NCBI GenBank assembly: GCA_964017145.1 | Contig: OZ024845.1 | Span: forward strand, 1,178,001 to 1,242,000 | Source: Agrocybe praecox | Lineage: Eukaryota; Basidiomycota; Agaricomycetes; Agaricales; Agrocybaceae | Length of the DNA stretch: 64,000 nucleotides | Direction of reading: 5' to 3' | In this document: in pieces, positions 53,449 to 64,000 of the stretch | How positions within the stretch are numbered: the stretch's first letter is position 1 | Layout: every line of letters starts with the position of its first letter | The notes under the pieces: model-generated | The model's input: only the letters and a program-made list of their open reading frames with translations | Database searches by the model: none | What the model was told of the DNA's origin: nothing | Program-made: the position numbers and the translations under genes

Positions 53449-54234
53449 ATATACCAGACAAGGCTGCATTGGGCGATAGCCCGTAGGAAGTGGAGTTCGT
53501 GCTGGTTTGGCATCACTCATACCAAATCTCTTTAGGACTTTCTCTAAGTAGTTGGCCTGATCAATTAAGATCCGTCCATCACAGTACTTGATGTCCATGT
53601 GCAAGAATTCCTTAGATTTGCCAAGATCACAGCATTCCCATTTATCGATAAAGAGCTTTCGCTTTTCTAGGATTCTTTGTGTGTTGGGGCAGGTGATTTG
53701 TAAGTCATCGACGTACGCGATTGCTATGACCATCGTACTGTCCGTATGTCTTGAGACAAAAATGCCAGCATCAGAGTATAATCTGGTGAAGCCAAGTTCT
53801 TTGAGTGACTCATCAAGCTTTTTCCACCAGGCTCTGCCAGCTTGCTTTAAGCCATATAGCGCTTTGCAAAGGCAGAGTACTTTCTTCTCCTTCCCTTTCA
53901 GGACAAAGCCCTCGGGTTGTTCCATATAGATTTCTTCATCTAGATCACCATATAAATAGGCAGAAACAATGTCCAAGGACCACACCTTCCAATGTTCGAG
54001 CGCAGCTAAGGCTAAAATTATACGAACACTCTCGAACCGAACAACTGGTGAGAATAATTCATCATAGTCAATGCCTTCAACTTGTGAGAAGCCTTTTGCT
54101 ACTAAACGGGCTTTCTTACGTTCGTCAGATTTGATGTCAAAGACCCATCTATTTTTGATGGCCTTTCGGCCAGAGGGGAGGTCGGCTAGCTCATAGACCT
54201 TGCATTTTACCAGGACCTCTAGCTCGCGTTGCAT
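53449..54234 (-). pseudogene. Copia reverse transcriptase, N-terminal and catalytic part
   Basis: Reads RELEVLVKCKVYELADLPSG, KKARLVAKGFSQVEGIDYDE, FSPVVRFESVRIILALAALE, SLDIVSAYLYGDLDEEIYME, LYGLKQAGRAWWKKLDESLK and the catalytic IAYVDDLQI. A TAG at 54,244-54,246 separates it from the upstream frame, and the DNA transposon cuts it at 53,446. Confidence 0.9.
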
Positions 54235-54914
54235 GGCTGCCTTCTATTCCTTCTGTTGGTTGAGCTCTAAGAGCTTTAAATCATTGCTATGACTGCTACT
54301 AGATCCTTGAAGGCTTCCAGAACTAGGGACGGACGCCACTCCATATGTTCTAGGAAGTTTTCTTTGCTGGTCTTTGTCATGCATTGTTCCCAGGGGGTAT
54401 ATGTTACCCTCCCGCTCTGGAAATTTCCTTTCCCGGCCCAAGCGTCTCGGAGGCGATTGGGATCCAGCTTTAGGATGACGTGTTTCTTCGGGTTCTAGTG
54501 TGGAACCTCTGTGTTTCCTACCACATGTTTGTGGTGCTGATGGAGTGTTTCTACCCTCAGGGGCAACATCATCTTTGACAGTTGCCCTTTGTTTCCCTTT
54601 GTCTCACCTTGGCGCCAAAGAAGGAGGACTGTCAGCAGGCCTTGGGCAAGGCTGATCGCTAGTCACTTCCGGATGGGGTTGTCTCGGATGCTCATCGTCA
54701 GACGAGTCTGGTCCGAGCCATACTCAATGTCGAAGGAAGGTCCCTTCTTAGGAGATTTAAACTGAGTGATTGGTGGTATTCTCCTTTTGGTTTCACACCG
54801 TGGGAATAGATCCTCATTGAATAGGGCCTTATTGGCTTTAAAAATCATGTTATTTGGAGATCTCATAAATACCATCACCTTATCTGTATTTGCATCAAAA
54901 CCTAAAAAGGTCAT
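54235..54914 (-). pseudogene. Copia linker between integrase and RT
   Basis: In the same overall frame: MTFLGFDANTDKVMVFMRSP, FNEDLFPRCETKRRIPPITQ, and after stops LGRERKFPEREGNIYPLG. It corresponds to the variable region between integrase and RT, interrupted by at least three TGA/TAG codons. Confidence 0.7.
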
Positions 54915-56921
54915 CTACTCAGATTTGGGAGATAATTTATTTTTGCGTTGCTCTTTGTGTAAGTACATGTAAGCTGCGCATCCCATGGTTTTGACATGTG
55001 TCAGATTGGGTTTCTCCCTCTTAATGATAGTGTGAGGGGTGTCCCAGTCGAGTCTCTTGGCTGGCGTCCTGTTGTACAGGTATACCACATAGGTGCAAGT
55101 GAATTGCCACCAGCTTTCTGGGAGACATGCGTGATGACGCATAGATTTGGACTTTTCTATCACAGTCCTGTTAAAATGTTCAGCTTGACCATTGCTCTGG
55201 TGTGAGTAGAGAGCGGTGAAACAGGCCCATGTTCCTTGATTTGCTAATCTGTTAAGGAATTCTGCGCTTACAAATTCTCCTCCATTATCAAAGAAGTATT
55301 CTTTGATGACGGCATTGTATTGTCTTTGAACCATTGCCTCAAAAGCATTAATTGCATCAGCAGCTTCTGATTTCTTTTTTAGGAAAAAGAGCCAGGCATG
55401 CAAGCTATTATCGTTGATCAACGACAGGAAGTATCTGCTTTTTTGGTATGATAGCATTGAGAATTCTTTAAGGTCGCAGTGAATGCAATCAAAGGGGCAT
55501 TTTGTGCGTTGCACATTTGTAGGGTGAGGCTTGTCAACCATTTTCCCCTTTGCACAGCCTTCACAGATAGGTTTATCTTTAGGAATGCTTATTTTGGGAA
55601 AGTTTTTTGTCAAACCTTCGAAGCATCTGAGCACTTCATCAGAAGGATGACCTAGGCGTTCATGCCATCGGTCATGTGAAATGTAGGAGTATATCGGTGA
55701 GAGCATCACAAGTTTCTGACTTTTAACTATGCGAGTCTTTACCCAATACATATTGGCAACATGTGGTTTGCAGGCGAGGATCTCAATGGGTTCCTTGCCT
55801 GTTTTCTGATTGCCTGGTCGTGTGACTTGCAGGTAATCTTTATTCCTTTGGAATTGGTAATTACTATCAGTGAATTGTCCGAGCGACATGAGGCGCACAT
55901 TCATATTCTCCATATAGAAAACCAGCTGTAAACGGATAGTTTCTTCCATAATATCATTAGCTGTGTGCTCAGAATAAACCTTTACAAAGACGGTTCCCCA
56001 TCCAAGTATAGGTACTGTGACTGTAGGCATATGAGATTGTGGTTGGACTTCTTTTGTGAATTCTGTGTAGGTTGCAAAATCTCTGAGATTGCCAGTGAAG
56101 TGAATACTTGTTCCACTGTCAAGAATCCATTGCTCAATGCCTTTGTCAGCAGTTTTTCCCTTACAGTCAGAACAATTAGCGTAATAAGTCATGTATTTGG
56201 TGTAAGTGCTAAATATAAGCGGGCTAATATACATGCTATTTAAATCGAGTCCCTTCGCTTCATCACCAGTCAGGGCAGGGCTAGATTGGGTAGTCTCTGA
56301 TTTATTTTCAGCTTTGTTTGTATAACTGTTTTCAGAGGGACTTACTTGCCTGTCAACATAGTAGTCATCGTGATCTCCTCCAAGTGACACCTTGCTGTCA
56401 GCATCGGCGTTGTCCTGGAGGCCTGTGATAGTATTATAGAACTCCCCATAGAGTTTGATTGTTGGTTCCTCATTGCGGAGATACTCCGCATTGTTATCTG
56501 TATCCATCAGGACTGGCCATTCCTCGCTGTAAGACCATTCGGGGATTTTGTCTTTGCATTCATCTCTGAAGAGGGCACACATCTCGAAGTTATCAAGTGT
56601 ATTGACTGGTCCATGGTCGATGAAGCGGTCGAAAGTTTCTACGACTTCTTCTATGGAAGCGAGGGGGGCAGGTGATGGAGCCACATAGGGCATTGTTGCC
56701 CATGGTGGTGGAGTCTGCAACTTCTGTGAGAGGGAGACATGCAAGGGGATTCCTTCAATGTTTACTAGCCCTTCAAACTCCTGGAGAGTCTGGCTGGTAG
56801 GCCTGACATTTATCCTAGAAGCAAGAGTGCGTGCGGCTTGTGGAGCCTGGTATGGGGCTTTGTGGTTGTCCGGGTTTTTCCATGCTCCAGTGGCTTGCAC
56901 CGTATGGGAGGATAAAGTTCC
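54915..56921 (-). pseudogene. Copia protease and integrase
   Basis: Open for 661 codons from 56,900, in frame with gag across a TGA at 56,922-56,924. A Gly/Glu-rich start is followed by the protease motif WILDSGTSIHFTG, the integrase zinc finger (HERLGHPSDEVLRCF ... CEGCAKGK), and the DDE core (DCIHCDLKEF, EYFFDNGGEF, YSHQSNGQAEHFNRTV). It ends LSPKSE-TAG where an unbroken copy would most likely have Gln. Confidence 0.85.
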
Positions 56922-58040
56922 TCAACCGTTAACCTCAATTTCTGTTGAAGTAGAGAGAGCTGGGAAAGACAGTGTTAAGATTGCCAAAGAATCCATATAG
57001 ACTTCTGGGGAGTAAGACTCCTGGGACTTGGCAGCGTGGGAGTGTCCTCCACCACTGTTGCCACTGCGGCCGCCACCTCGGCGACCTCTGCCTCCTCTTG
57101 GGCCGTGTTTGTGCTTACTTCCTTCAGCGTCACCAGAACCAGAACCAGAAGCCTGAGGTTGGCCCGAAGGCGCCTTTGAAGGCTGGTATTGGGGGTTATT
57201 CCCCTTTGGTCTAATTGCAGTGTTGCATTCAGCCATTTGGTTGGGTTCGGTCGCTTTTTCTTTGCCTTTACCCTGGTTAGTGTATGTAGTACCAGGTCTA
57301 ATCTTGTTTTTGCTTGTCCCAAAACGATTTTGCCATGCTGTCCGGATGCTTTCCGTGAGGGTTGTGAGTGTCATGGCAGTTAACGCCATTTGGTCATTGT
57401 ACTTGTTGAGGACACTCTGATAGATCAACTCAGGTTGGTTCACATCGGTGTTGTAAGGCAATCATAAGAGTAAGATTAGGGCAGCCATCGCATCGGTAAT
57501 GAGTGTGGCTTGGATAGCTTTGATTTTCTCAAAGATGGAAGTATATTTGGCCACTTGAGGGGCTGGATCGGTAAGATTGAAGCAAAAGTTGGTGAGAATA
57601 TTGAAGAGGCGCATGACCTCATTCATAAGTGGCTTTTTGTATTGGGTCTCAAGCCAATCCCAGCCAGCTTTAGCGGTTAGGGCCTTGATTTGTTCCCAGA
57701 TAGCTGGGATCAAGGCTTTGGCGAGCATTCCCTTAGTGCGCATATTCTTTTCACTGAAATCTTTTTCTTTCTTATCATGCTCATTCTTGCACCTTTGCCA
57801 TTCATTGTAGTGGGCATTGAAGCTCCTCCACTCGTAGTCAGTAGGGTCAGTGACCACATTGTTGACTGTAGTAGGACAAGGGGGGCCAGGCTGTGCGTCC
57901 ATGAAAGGGGACGGTGTCAAGGTTCCGTTTATGATGTCAGTAACCTTGGCGAGCAGAAAGATGTTGGTCATTTTGACCGTCCAATCCTGGTAGTTGGTGC
58001 CATTGAAGATGGGGATATCAGAGATGTTGATCTTAGACAT
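56922..58040 (-). pseudogene. Copia Gag
   Basis: ATG at 58,040 opens MSKINISDIPIFNGTNYQDW, the usual start of a copia-type Gag in basidiomycetes. A helical capsid part follows (WDWLETQYKK, NEVMRLFNILTNF). One TGA at 57,462-57,464 splits it, and the frame continues as LPYNTDVNQPELIYQSVLNK. The C-terminus has an RGG-rich tract (HGPRGGRGRRGGGRSGNSGG) in place of a CCHC knuckle, which would be its RNA-binding part. Confidence 0.8.
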
Positions 58041-58157
58041 TCTGAATTTGATATTGAGTCTGCGACAGAAAAGGAAACTTCGTGAGCAAGACTTTTTCTT
58101 ACATCCTTAGAAGAGAAAAAATAAATAGAAAATAGTGACTTTCACATGTTTGGCTGG

Positions 58158-58430
58158 TCAAGCTGAGTCTTCGGGGATTTCACGATGAATTATGTGAATT
58201 CCACGAATCTCTTCCTCGTCAAAGTATGCATTACGATGAGGGGGTGGTCGTCTCTCGGGGATATTGAGAGCTCCTTGCCCTCCAGTGTATGCTGGCAGCG
58301 GTGGCTCAATTCTCCGATGTCGAGGACGACAATTGGGGCAAGTATTACTCGTTCCTCCGCTTAGAGTCAACTGAGGCGCTGGAAGTGTCCGTCGTTGTTC
58401 CAATTGCAGGGCCCATAACCTACTGAACAT
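58158..58430 (-). CDS. 90-aa ORF with a CPNC motif, unknown
   Basis: ATG at 58,430 opens MFSRLWALQLEQRRTLPAPQ. The middle has TCPNCRPRHRRIEPPLPAY and the end is acidic (FDEEEIRGIHIIHREIPEDS). It lies just upstream of copia gag, where the 5' LTR is expected, so it may belong to another element. I do not recognise the family. Confidence 0.35.
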   Translation of the reverse strand: MFSRLWALQLEQRRTLPAPQLTLSGGTSNTCPNCRPRHRRIEPPLPAYTGGQGALNIPERRPPPHRNAYFDEEEIRGIHIIHREIPEDSA

Positions 58431-59739
58431 GCTCGCTCTGGGCTATTTGCTGCTCAATATAGTATGTAGATACAAGGTACACAGGACTCGAAACAATGTA
58501 TCAAAATACTAGGCTGGTTCCTAGTGCCTAATATATGCAGGGAATTAAAACATGATATGTTACTATAGTATGTCTTATGAGCATCGAGGATCTGGTAGTG
58601 TAAAAATATAGCCTTAAGAGGGTGTTTTATTCACCAGTGATCTCACATTACATGCAATTTACAAATTTTATTAATTATATGCAGCGGAGGATGTGCAAAT
58701 ACTACAGGTAGAATTGTACAGGTAATCGGAAGGAGCACGTGCCCTGTGAATGGATGGACGGTGCGCATTTGAGTGCAATGCACACTGTGCACCACAGCTC
58801 AAGGTACGGTGTATTAAGTCTACATAGCTATATTGGCTTTATTCGTTCAGACCTGACCTATCGACAAAAGCTACATTTAAAACACAAAATGTAGCAGCGT
58901 CAACAAAATCTAAAAATCAACAAATTTTTTGCGAAGGTATGCATGCATATGGATAATGTGCGTAATATACGACATGTAGTGAAAGTAAAACGAGTAAAAA
59001 GCAAGGGAAAATCAGAGACCAACACGACTTGATTCGATGTATGATCGACGAGTATGCGTGTGTGCGCATACGTGTGCGCGTATGGCATTGCCAGAGGCGG
59101 CAGCGAGAGAGACAGGGAAAGGGACAGAAAACAGGAAAAGACACTAATAGTCTATTACTCTATACTTAAGCAGATCAGCGAATTCGTTTGTACATGTTTG
59201 GCCCACCCTTATTTTCTTTTCTCATGTTCGTGCCTTTTCCCCACCTTTCCCCCCGCTTTTTTGACCCTTTAATGTATATTCTTTATGTGTTAAGCATCCT
59301 CTTGCTGTTTTTTTTCTGAACACAATTGCAATATCACTGTGCTTCTCTCTCTTTCGTCCCTTGAGTGGCTGTGTACTGTGGCTGTGTACTGCCGCGCAAG
59401 CTTTCACATTCCCTCGCTCCTTTCTTCACGTCTTTCTTTCCTTTCACAACCTCTCCTCTCTCAACTTTATGTTATCTATAATATATCTCTTTTGTATTAT
59501 GATACATGCTCCCTGTTTGATATCCAATCCTTTCTCTTCCCTGTGCAGTCGCTTTTTTCACACCTTTCAGTCATACCTTTTACAGTACTATGCTACCTTT
59601 TATAATCTCTTGCGGATGAAACCTTTACTATTGTCTGTCGTGTCTCACCTTCTTTGTATCGCTTTTCCTTTTAATGGTTCTTCTCTTCTTTCATCGCCAT
59701 CTTTTCTACTTTCTCTACCCTCATATCACGTCTTGCACT
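58431..59739. other. Intergenic or Helitron 5' region
   Basis: No gene supported. 59,200-59,735 is T/C-rich on the plus strand and leads to the first Helitron-associated gene. The 5' TC end of the Helitron cannot be fixed. Confidence 0.4.
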
Positions 59740-60897
59740 ATGTCTTTCACTGTCCAGGGATTTTTTTCTCTCGCACATGGTCGCAATGTGCCCGGATCCT
59801 CTCTTCAGGCATACGACTCTGTTTTCATGTGCCCTGACGGCACCTCCGCTGCAGTAACCGTCCAGCTATTCAACCACCTCTACAAGGATCACCATTTTCT
59901 CCCTAACTTCATCACCGTGTTCTTATTGGGAAAAGCGGTGTTCCCTGTTGGTCAGGGACCTATCGTTTTGCACGTTTTGTACTTCCACACTGTGCCTGGA
60001 GACCCGAGCGCTAATGACTATGATTCTTGCATTCCGGATCTCCTCCATCCTATTGTCACTGCTGTTGGTCATGTATTGACTGAGCCCGACAGAAAGTCCC
60101 CAATTCCATCTTTTACCTTCTCCACATCTGCGTATGTCTCGAAAACGCACTACAATTCTCATATTTGGTACGCTCCTTCTTTTTACACAATCTTACTCTG
60201 CTAATCGTCTCTCCTATCAGTGGTTTATTCGCCAAGAAGACACGTTGGTCTACCATACCTAACATAACATGCAATTCTTGCATTCAAGCAATTGGGACAT
60301 TCCATTCTTTTGACACTACCACCAATCTTCTATCCATAGCGATGGATGATATCACTTTGAACCTTTCACCTTACTCTCTCAATTCCGAAACTCAGAGTCA
60401 TCCCTCTTCTCCTTCCAATGGTCACCGGTTCCAGGCTTTTTTGCCTTCTAACCCCACCATGACCATCCCTTCGTCATCCCCATCCACAACCATGTCCAAT
60501 GAATCGATTTCTTTGCCAATTTCCACCCCTGAGCCTGTTGTTAAATCCAAACGCGGTCGCAAGTCTGCATCCACTGAAACCAGTGTTACCGCCACAAAGG
60601 CGAAACACGGTCGCAAGCCGGCCGCTTCAACGTCAAAGAAGAATACTTCTGCTGCGAAAGCAGTTGCCACGACAAAAGTTAGCAAATCGCGTGTCTATCG
60701 TTCGTCACGCTTGACGGGTGGTTCCTCTGCCACGCCAGGTGAAACCCAGACCACGACCACTGCTACCTCTGATAATGTTCCAAATTACTCTTAGTATGTT
60801 ATCTTCTTTTTATCATTATCATGTGATCTCATGTAACATACACAGCCCTCCTTCAGACTCTGCGGTCACTCTTCCCGTTGTCTCCAATATTGAGTAG
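59740..60897 (+). CDS. Helitron accessory protein 1, possible ssDNA-binding OB-fold with AT-hook-like tail
   Basis: ATG at 59,740 opens MSFTVQGFFSLAHGRNVPGS. Exons: 59,740-60,166; 60,221-about 60,792; 60,846-60,897 (TAG), joined by GTACGC...TATCAG and GTATGT...CACAG with matching phases. The N-terminal ~150 residues are beta-rich (FITVFLLGKAVFPVGQGPIV, VLYFHTVPGDPS), followed by KKTRWSTIPNITCNSCIQAI with a CX2C. The C-terminal part is Ser/Thr/Lys-rich with KRGRK and KHGRKP, AT-hook-like. Helitrons of plants and animals often carry RPA-like ssDNA-binding genes. The assignment here is by position and pattern only. Confidence 0.6.
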
Positions 60898-61401
60898 CCT
60901 TTTCTCTGGCTTATCCTCATAATTTCGTCATGGTCATTTAACTCTCATTTTTTTGCTTTCCATCTTTCTTTCTAATAAATCTCTCCGTTCTTCAGAATGC
61001 TCATGGAGCGAGGACAAAGTTATTGCCTCTTTGTTCTCCTCTTCTGTTTCACTGTTTCTTATTATGTCTCATATGTCTTTGTTTTCTTCCATAGCACTCT
61101 TCTTATTTTAGTCTGCAGCGGACAATGGTCCGTCTATGATTTCAAAATTGGTATGCGTCATAATGTAAATAATATCTGTATATAACATACTTTTATTGCG
61201 GTGTTTCCTGACTCATATCCTTCTCAAAATGTCTTCATCTTCACGACGTCAATTTTACGAATTACTTTTCCCTGAATCTTCCACGAGAAGTACATTGTTT
61301 CTTCCTATATCTTTCGCTATGCTTATTAAAGTCACTCCACAGACCGGCGCATTTCTCGCCCTGTCCCTCTCCCCCACATTGTTCGCCGCCCTCCTTCAAC
61401 A
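60898..61401 (+). other. Spacer between accessory genes, with a possible upstream ORF
   Basis: ATG at 61,229 opens MSSSSRRQFYELLFPESSTR and runs 62 codons to a stop at 61,417, in a different frame from the gene that starts at 61,402. It may be a first exon or an upstream ORF. Confidence 0.35.
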
Positions 61402-62605
61402 ATGGCAACCATTGTAGCCATCGTAAACTCTTCATGGGACATTGGGATTGAGCATTGTGTTTCTCCCCTTGCTCGTGTTATTACTGTACGTTTTTCTGCT
61501 ATATATTTATATGACTTATCTCACATTGCTTCCAGCCTATACAATCATTCTATCATATTAACCTCACGGTTGAACTGATAACAAGTGTTCGAAACGCCCA
61601 TACAATGTTCATCGTTCTCCCTTTCGCCAACTACTTTCCTTTCCGCATCAATCGCGCTCGCTATGCGGTTGTCTTCCGCTTGGATTGCCTTGCTCGCCGC
61701 ACTTCACTCGCATTGGCATACATGCTTTGTTTCTTTAAAGAACACTTCACACGTGATTTCTATTACACACGATTCTCCATTATTTCTGTGGTCTTCCGAT
61801 ATTGTCCCACAGGATGCTATGGCGTCATTGTTATAGATGCGGGCTTTTGCGCGGCATTTGATACCTTGACCTCTCTCATTGGAAACCACTCACCTTTGCC
61901 GTCCGTGGCTCGAAATGCTTTCCTTTGGGATAATACAGTTCCTGTGTTCACATGGAATGGTGTCTCACCCGTTCCCGAGCATGAAATTATGCGTCTTTTT
62001 GACCGTGGAATGTACGTATTTTTCCTTTGTGTATTTAAAACATTGCTGACGTACCACAAGTGAGCTCATCTTGGCCTGACATTTTCGTTTATTAGGACTC
62101 TTTTTTATTTACGCCTTCTCCATATTTTAAATTCTTCGTCCATATATCTCTCCAATGCTCAATATGTTTCGTCATTTCTTCCGCGTAGTTTGTACGTTTC
62201 TTTATATATCTTTGCTTTCTTGCCTCCCATTTAATACTTCGTAGTTCATTTTTTTGTTTACAATCCCTCACCAAACATCGACAAACGGACTACTCCTGTA
62301 GACGATGCATATGAATTTGGTGTTAACACCCCACTTCTCAACGCATGCTGTAATAATCATCATAATATTGTATGTGCTGTCTTGATTGACTGATGAGATA
62401 TTTACTAAGTTATTTTTCCAGGTCTGGGTTACGTCTTCCCAAATCTTTCCCGAAACGTTCACCTCTGTCAAGACTACCTGTCAATCCCAATCTGATTCTT
62501 TTTCGACGGACTCGGTACGTAGATTCTAGAATGACTCCGATAATAAATCACTAATATTCTATTTAGCTCGAAATGCCTGATTTGGCGGACGTTGACTCTG
62601 CGTAA
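61402..62605 (+). CDS. Helitron accessory protein 2, unknown
   Basis: ATG at 61,402 opens MATIVAIVNSSWDIGIEHCV, with an intron GTACGT...TTCCAG (about 61,481-61,530). Then PIQSFYHINLTVELITSVRN, FIVLPFANYFPFRINRARYA, YGVIVIDAGFCAAFDTLTSL and NTVPVFTWNGVSPVPEHEIM. Later exons near 62,280-62,369 (TTPVDDAYEFGVNTPLLNAC), 62,423-62,514 (VWVTSSQIFPETFTSVKTTC) and 62,568-62,605 (LEMPDLADVDSA then TAA) end the gene. One or two joins around 62,030-62,280 are not fixed. It resembles accessory protein 1 in being beta-rich. Function unknown; processing or ssDNA binding during rolling-circle replication is an inference. Confidence 0.5.
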
Positions 62606-62704
62606 ATAATCTCCATTTTTAATCTAAAGTTTCAGCTGTTGTGTCTTCCAAGTCACTTTTATATATGCGGATTTTGGCCGTGACTGTTCATTCTTTCTAT
62701 TGTA

Positions 62705-64000
62705 ATGCCTACACTTGCCAGTCCCCCGCCATCCTCGACGTGGGCAATTGGCCCTATTTCTGCTCCGCGCCTGCAATGGGGACATGCGCGTGGTGGAATT
62801 ATACATCGATGTCCAACATGTAATGTGATTTTGCTCACTGGCGAGTCACCAGGATTCTGTTGTGGACCCAAGGGCTCAAAGTTCCATGAGGTACCTCCGC
62901 TTCCACCTCTCCCCGCCGAATACGAAATATTCATGAATGATCCTCGCATATCGACTATGTCCCGAGCTCTAAATCTTGCATATTCCTTCGCCTCGATGGA
63001 AACGACGCACGCTTTCCCCTCATTTGATAACGGACATTCATTCGTGTCTGTTCAAGGCAAGGTGTATCATTGTGTACGCTCAAATCACAATAACTCGATC
63101 ATCCGGTGGCTTCTCCATGACGGAAACATTCATAACTTAGGAAATGGACGAGACTCTACGGAAAACCTTGATATTGCATGGAAACATGCTTTCATTCAGG
63201 CTCTCCAACGTGTCAATCCCCTTATCCAAGGCCTACAAATTCTGAATAGATTTTCGGCACAAATTCCTGACATCAACCTCCTACTACCTGATCCTGGATC
63301 ATCAACTGAGATTGCCGCTTTCCTCTCCTATGACAACAGCACTGTTCAGCAAAGAAAGTCACGAACTCTAGCAATATCAAAGCATGGGAACATTATTCGC
63401 AACATATCGACACTAAGTCGTTTGTGGGAGCCTCTGGCATACCCTCTCCTGTTTCCTCACGGTACCTTTGGTTGGGGCTTACCAGACCAAGAAGAAGCCA
63501 CCAATTATGATGTCAACATCATCGAGACATCAACCAGTACACAGATGTGGCACTATCGTCAAAGGCTACTCCGTGAGCCAAGATTTCAACGATTCGGACG
63601 ATTAACAAACGAGTACTTGGTGGATATGTTTACGCGTGATCTTGAGACACGTCTGGACTTTATAAGGCGCAACCAAACTCGGATTAATCAAGAGGATTGT
63701 GCGCTGATGGACTCGGAAAACATAGAACCGTCCGAAAACATCTATCTCCCTTCATCTTTCCTTGGTTCCAACAGATGGTCATCGGAGCAGATAGCTGATT
63801 CGCTTGCAATTGCTGCAAAGGAAGGAAATCCTACTTTTTTTGTGACAATGACGTGCAACCCTGCCTGGCCGGAAATACAGTCGCAACTCAGTGAAGGTCA
63901 AAATTATACAGACATACCAATTGTGGTTGTACGTGTTTTCAAACAGAAGTTGGCATCCTTAATCAAAGCTCTTCGTACGATGTTTCCAAATGCCGGCAAA
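62705..64000 (+). CDS. Helitron Rep/helicase protein, N-terminal 432 codons (runs off the edge)
   Basis: Open without stop from the ATG at 62,705 to the window end, exactly 432 codons. The start is MPTLASPPPSSTWAIGPISA. A zinc-ribbon-like segment (HRCPTCNVILLTGESPGFCC), then KFHEVPPLPPLPAEYEIFMN, a region with NGHSFVSVQGKVYHCVRSNH, the Helitron-like N domain (LLFPHGTFGWGLPDQEE, LLREPRFQRFGRLTNEYLVD, LPSSFLGSNRWSSEQIADSL), and the motif FFVTMTCNPAWPEIQSQLSE followed by VVVRVFKQKLASLIKALRTM. The HUH Rep catalytic motifs and SF1 helicase domain should follow beyond the edge. Rolling-circle transposition is the expected role. I see no damage in the part present. Confidence 0.9.
   Translation, partial: MPTLASPPPSSTWAIGPISAPRLQWGHARGGIIHRCPTCNVILLTGESPGFCCGPKGSKFHEVPPLPPLPAEYEIFMNDPRISTMSRALNLAYSFASMETTHAFPSFDNGHSFVSVQGKVYHCVRSNHNNSIIRWLLHDGNIHNLGNGRDSTENLDIAWKHAFIQALQRVNPLIQGLQILNRFSAQIPDINLLLPDPGSSTEIAAFLSYDNSTVQQRKSRTLAISKHGNIIRNISTLSRLWEPLAYPLLFPHGTFGWGLPDQEEATNYDVNIIETSTSTQMWHYRQRLLREPRFQRFGRLTNEYLVDMFTRDLETRLDFIRRNQTRINQEDCALMDSENIEPSENIYLPSSFLGSNRWSSEQIADSLAIAAKEGNPTFFVTMTCNPAWPEIQSQLSEGQNYTDIPIVVVRVFKQKLASLIKALRTMFPNAGK

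Larger units (their letters stand above)
43761..58040 (-). mobile_element. Ty1/copia retrotransposon, decayed, with two nested insertions
   Basis: Minus-strand order gag - protease - integrase - RT - RNase H is the Ty1/copia order. Pieces: gag 58,040-56,922, protease/integrase 56,900-54,915, RT 54,234-53,449, RT end and RNase H start 46,885-46,575, RNase H end 44,580-44,157. The gaps are a 6.56-kb DNA transposon (46,889-53,445) and a 1.98-kb repeat (44,592-46,570). The frame has several in-frame stops. The 5' LTR is absent from the expected position (58.05-58.6 kb). Confidence 0.85.
59740..64000 (+). mobile_element. Helitron, left part (continues beyond the window)
   Basis: Three plus-strand genes in a row: an accessory gene (59,740-60,897), a second (61,402-62,605) and the Rep/helicase gene (62,705-edge). 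The spacing before the last gene is only 100 bp. The Rep-side motifs FPHGTFGWG, LPSSFLGSNRW and FVTMTCNPAWPEI identify it. The element ends are not in view. Confidence 0.75.

Noticed and set aside
58040..58600. 5' LTR of the copia element
   Set aside because: No match to the TGTTGAACGACTAAG start or the rest of the 3' LTR at 43.8-44.05 kb.

Overview
The window looks like repeat-rich, non-syntenic DNA from a filamentous basidiomycete, probably an agaricomycete. The evidence is short GT(R)NGT...YAG introns in host-like genes, two members of a P-loop 'G-domain' GTPase family that I associate with mushroom-forming fungi, and a typical transposon mix: a Tf1/sushi-type chromovirus, Ty1/copia, hAT, Helitron and probable PIF/Harbinger elements. 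Species cannot be fixed from sequence alone.

Layout. (1) 1-11,658 is one minus-strand hAT transposon, running off the left edge, with two insertions nested in its transposase gene: a complete, apparently young Ty3/gypsy chromovirus (2,032-9,018, identical 360-bp LTRs, GGGGT target duplication) and a 1.76-kb dispersed repeat (copy A, 9,529-11,287). (2) 12.8-30.6 kb is the most host-like part. It has two related spliced GTPase genes (12,856-15,551 and 29,558-30,617), an uncharacterised minus-strand gene with an RVxF-like motif (17.4-18.3 kb), another uncharacterised spliced gene (22.5-23.3 kb) and a diverged direct duplication (18.1-19.6 and 24.4-25.6 kb). (3) 30.6-43.7 kb is AT-rich: a 2.2-kb tandem array of about 30 units of ~74 bp, each carrying intron-like signals; a degenerate transposon coding for a zinc-binding protein (35.3-38.8 kb); a large foldback element with ~627-bp arms; and a cluster of palindromic and tandem repeats. 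(4) 43.8-58.0 kb is one old Ty1/copia element on the minus strand, opened by a second 1.7-kb repeat (copy B, itself holding a solo LTR) and by a 6.56-kb transposon with ~480-bp inverted ends, one of which holds a 533-bp MITE. (5) 59.7-64.0 kb is the left part of a plus-strand Helitron with two accessory genes upstream of the Rep/helicase gene, which runs off the right edge.

The best preserved system is the chromovirus. It carries gag, pol (protease, RT, RNase H, integrase, chromodomain) and two extra compact ORFs downstream of pol, the second ending in another CCHC knuckle. The sequence shows a -1 frameshift heptamer at the gag stop and a self-priming signature: the 11 bases at the predicted mRNA 5' end are complementary to 11 bases just inside the 5' LTR. 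Most remaining long stretches are non-coding or degenerate, and they are labelled as such.
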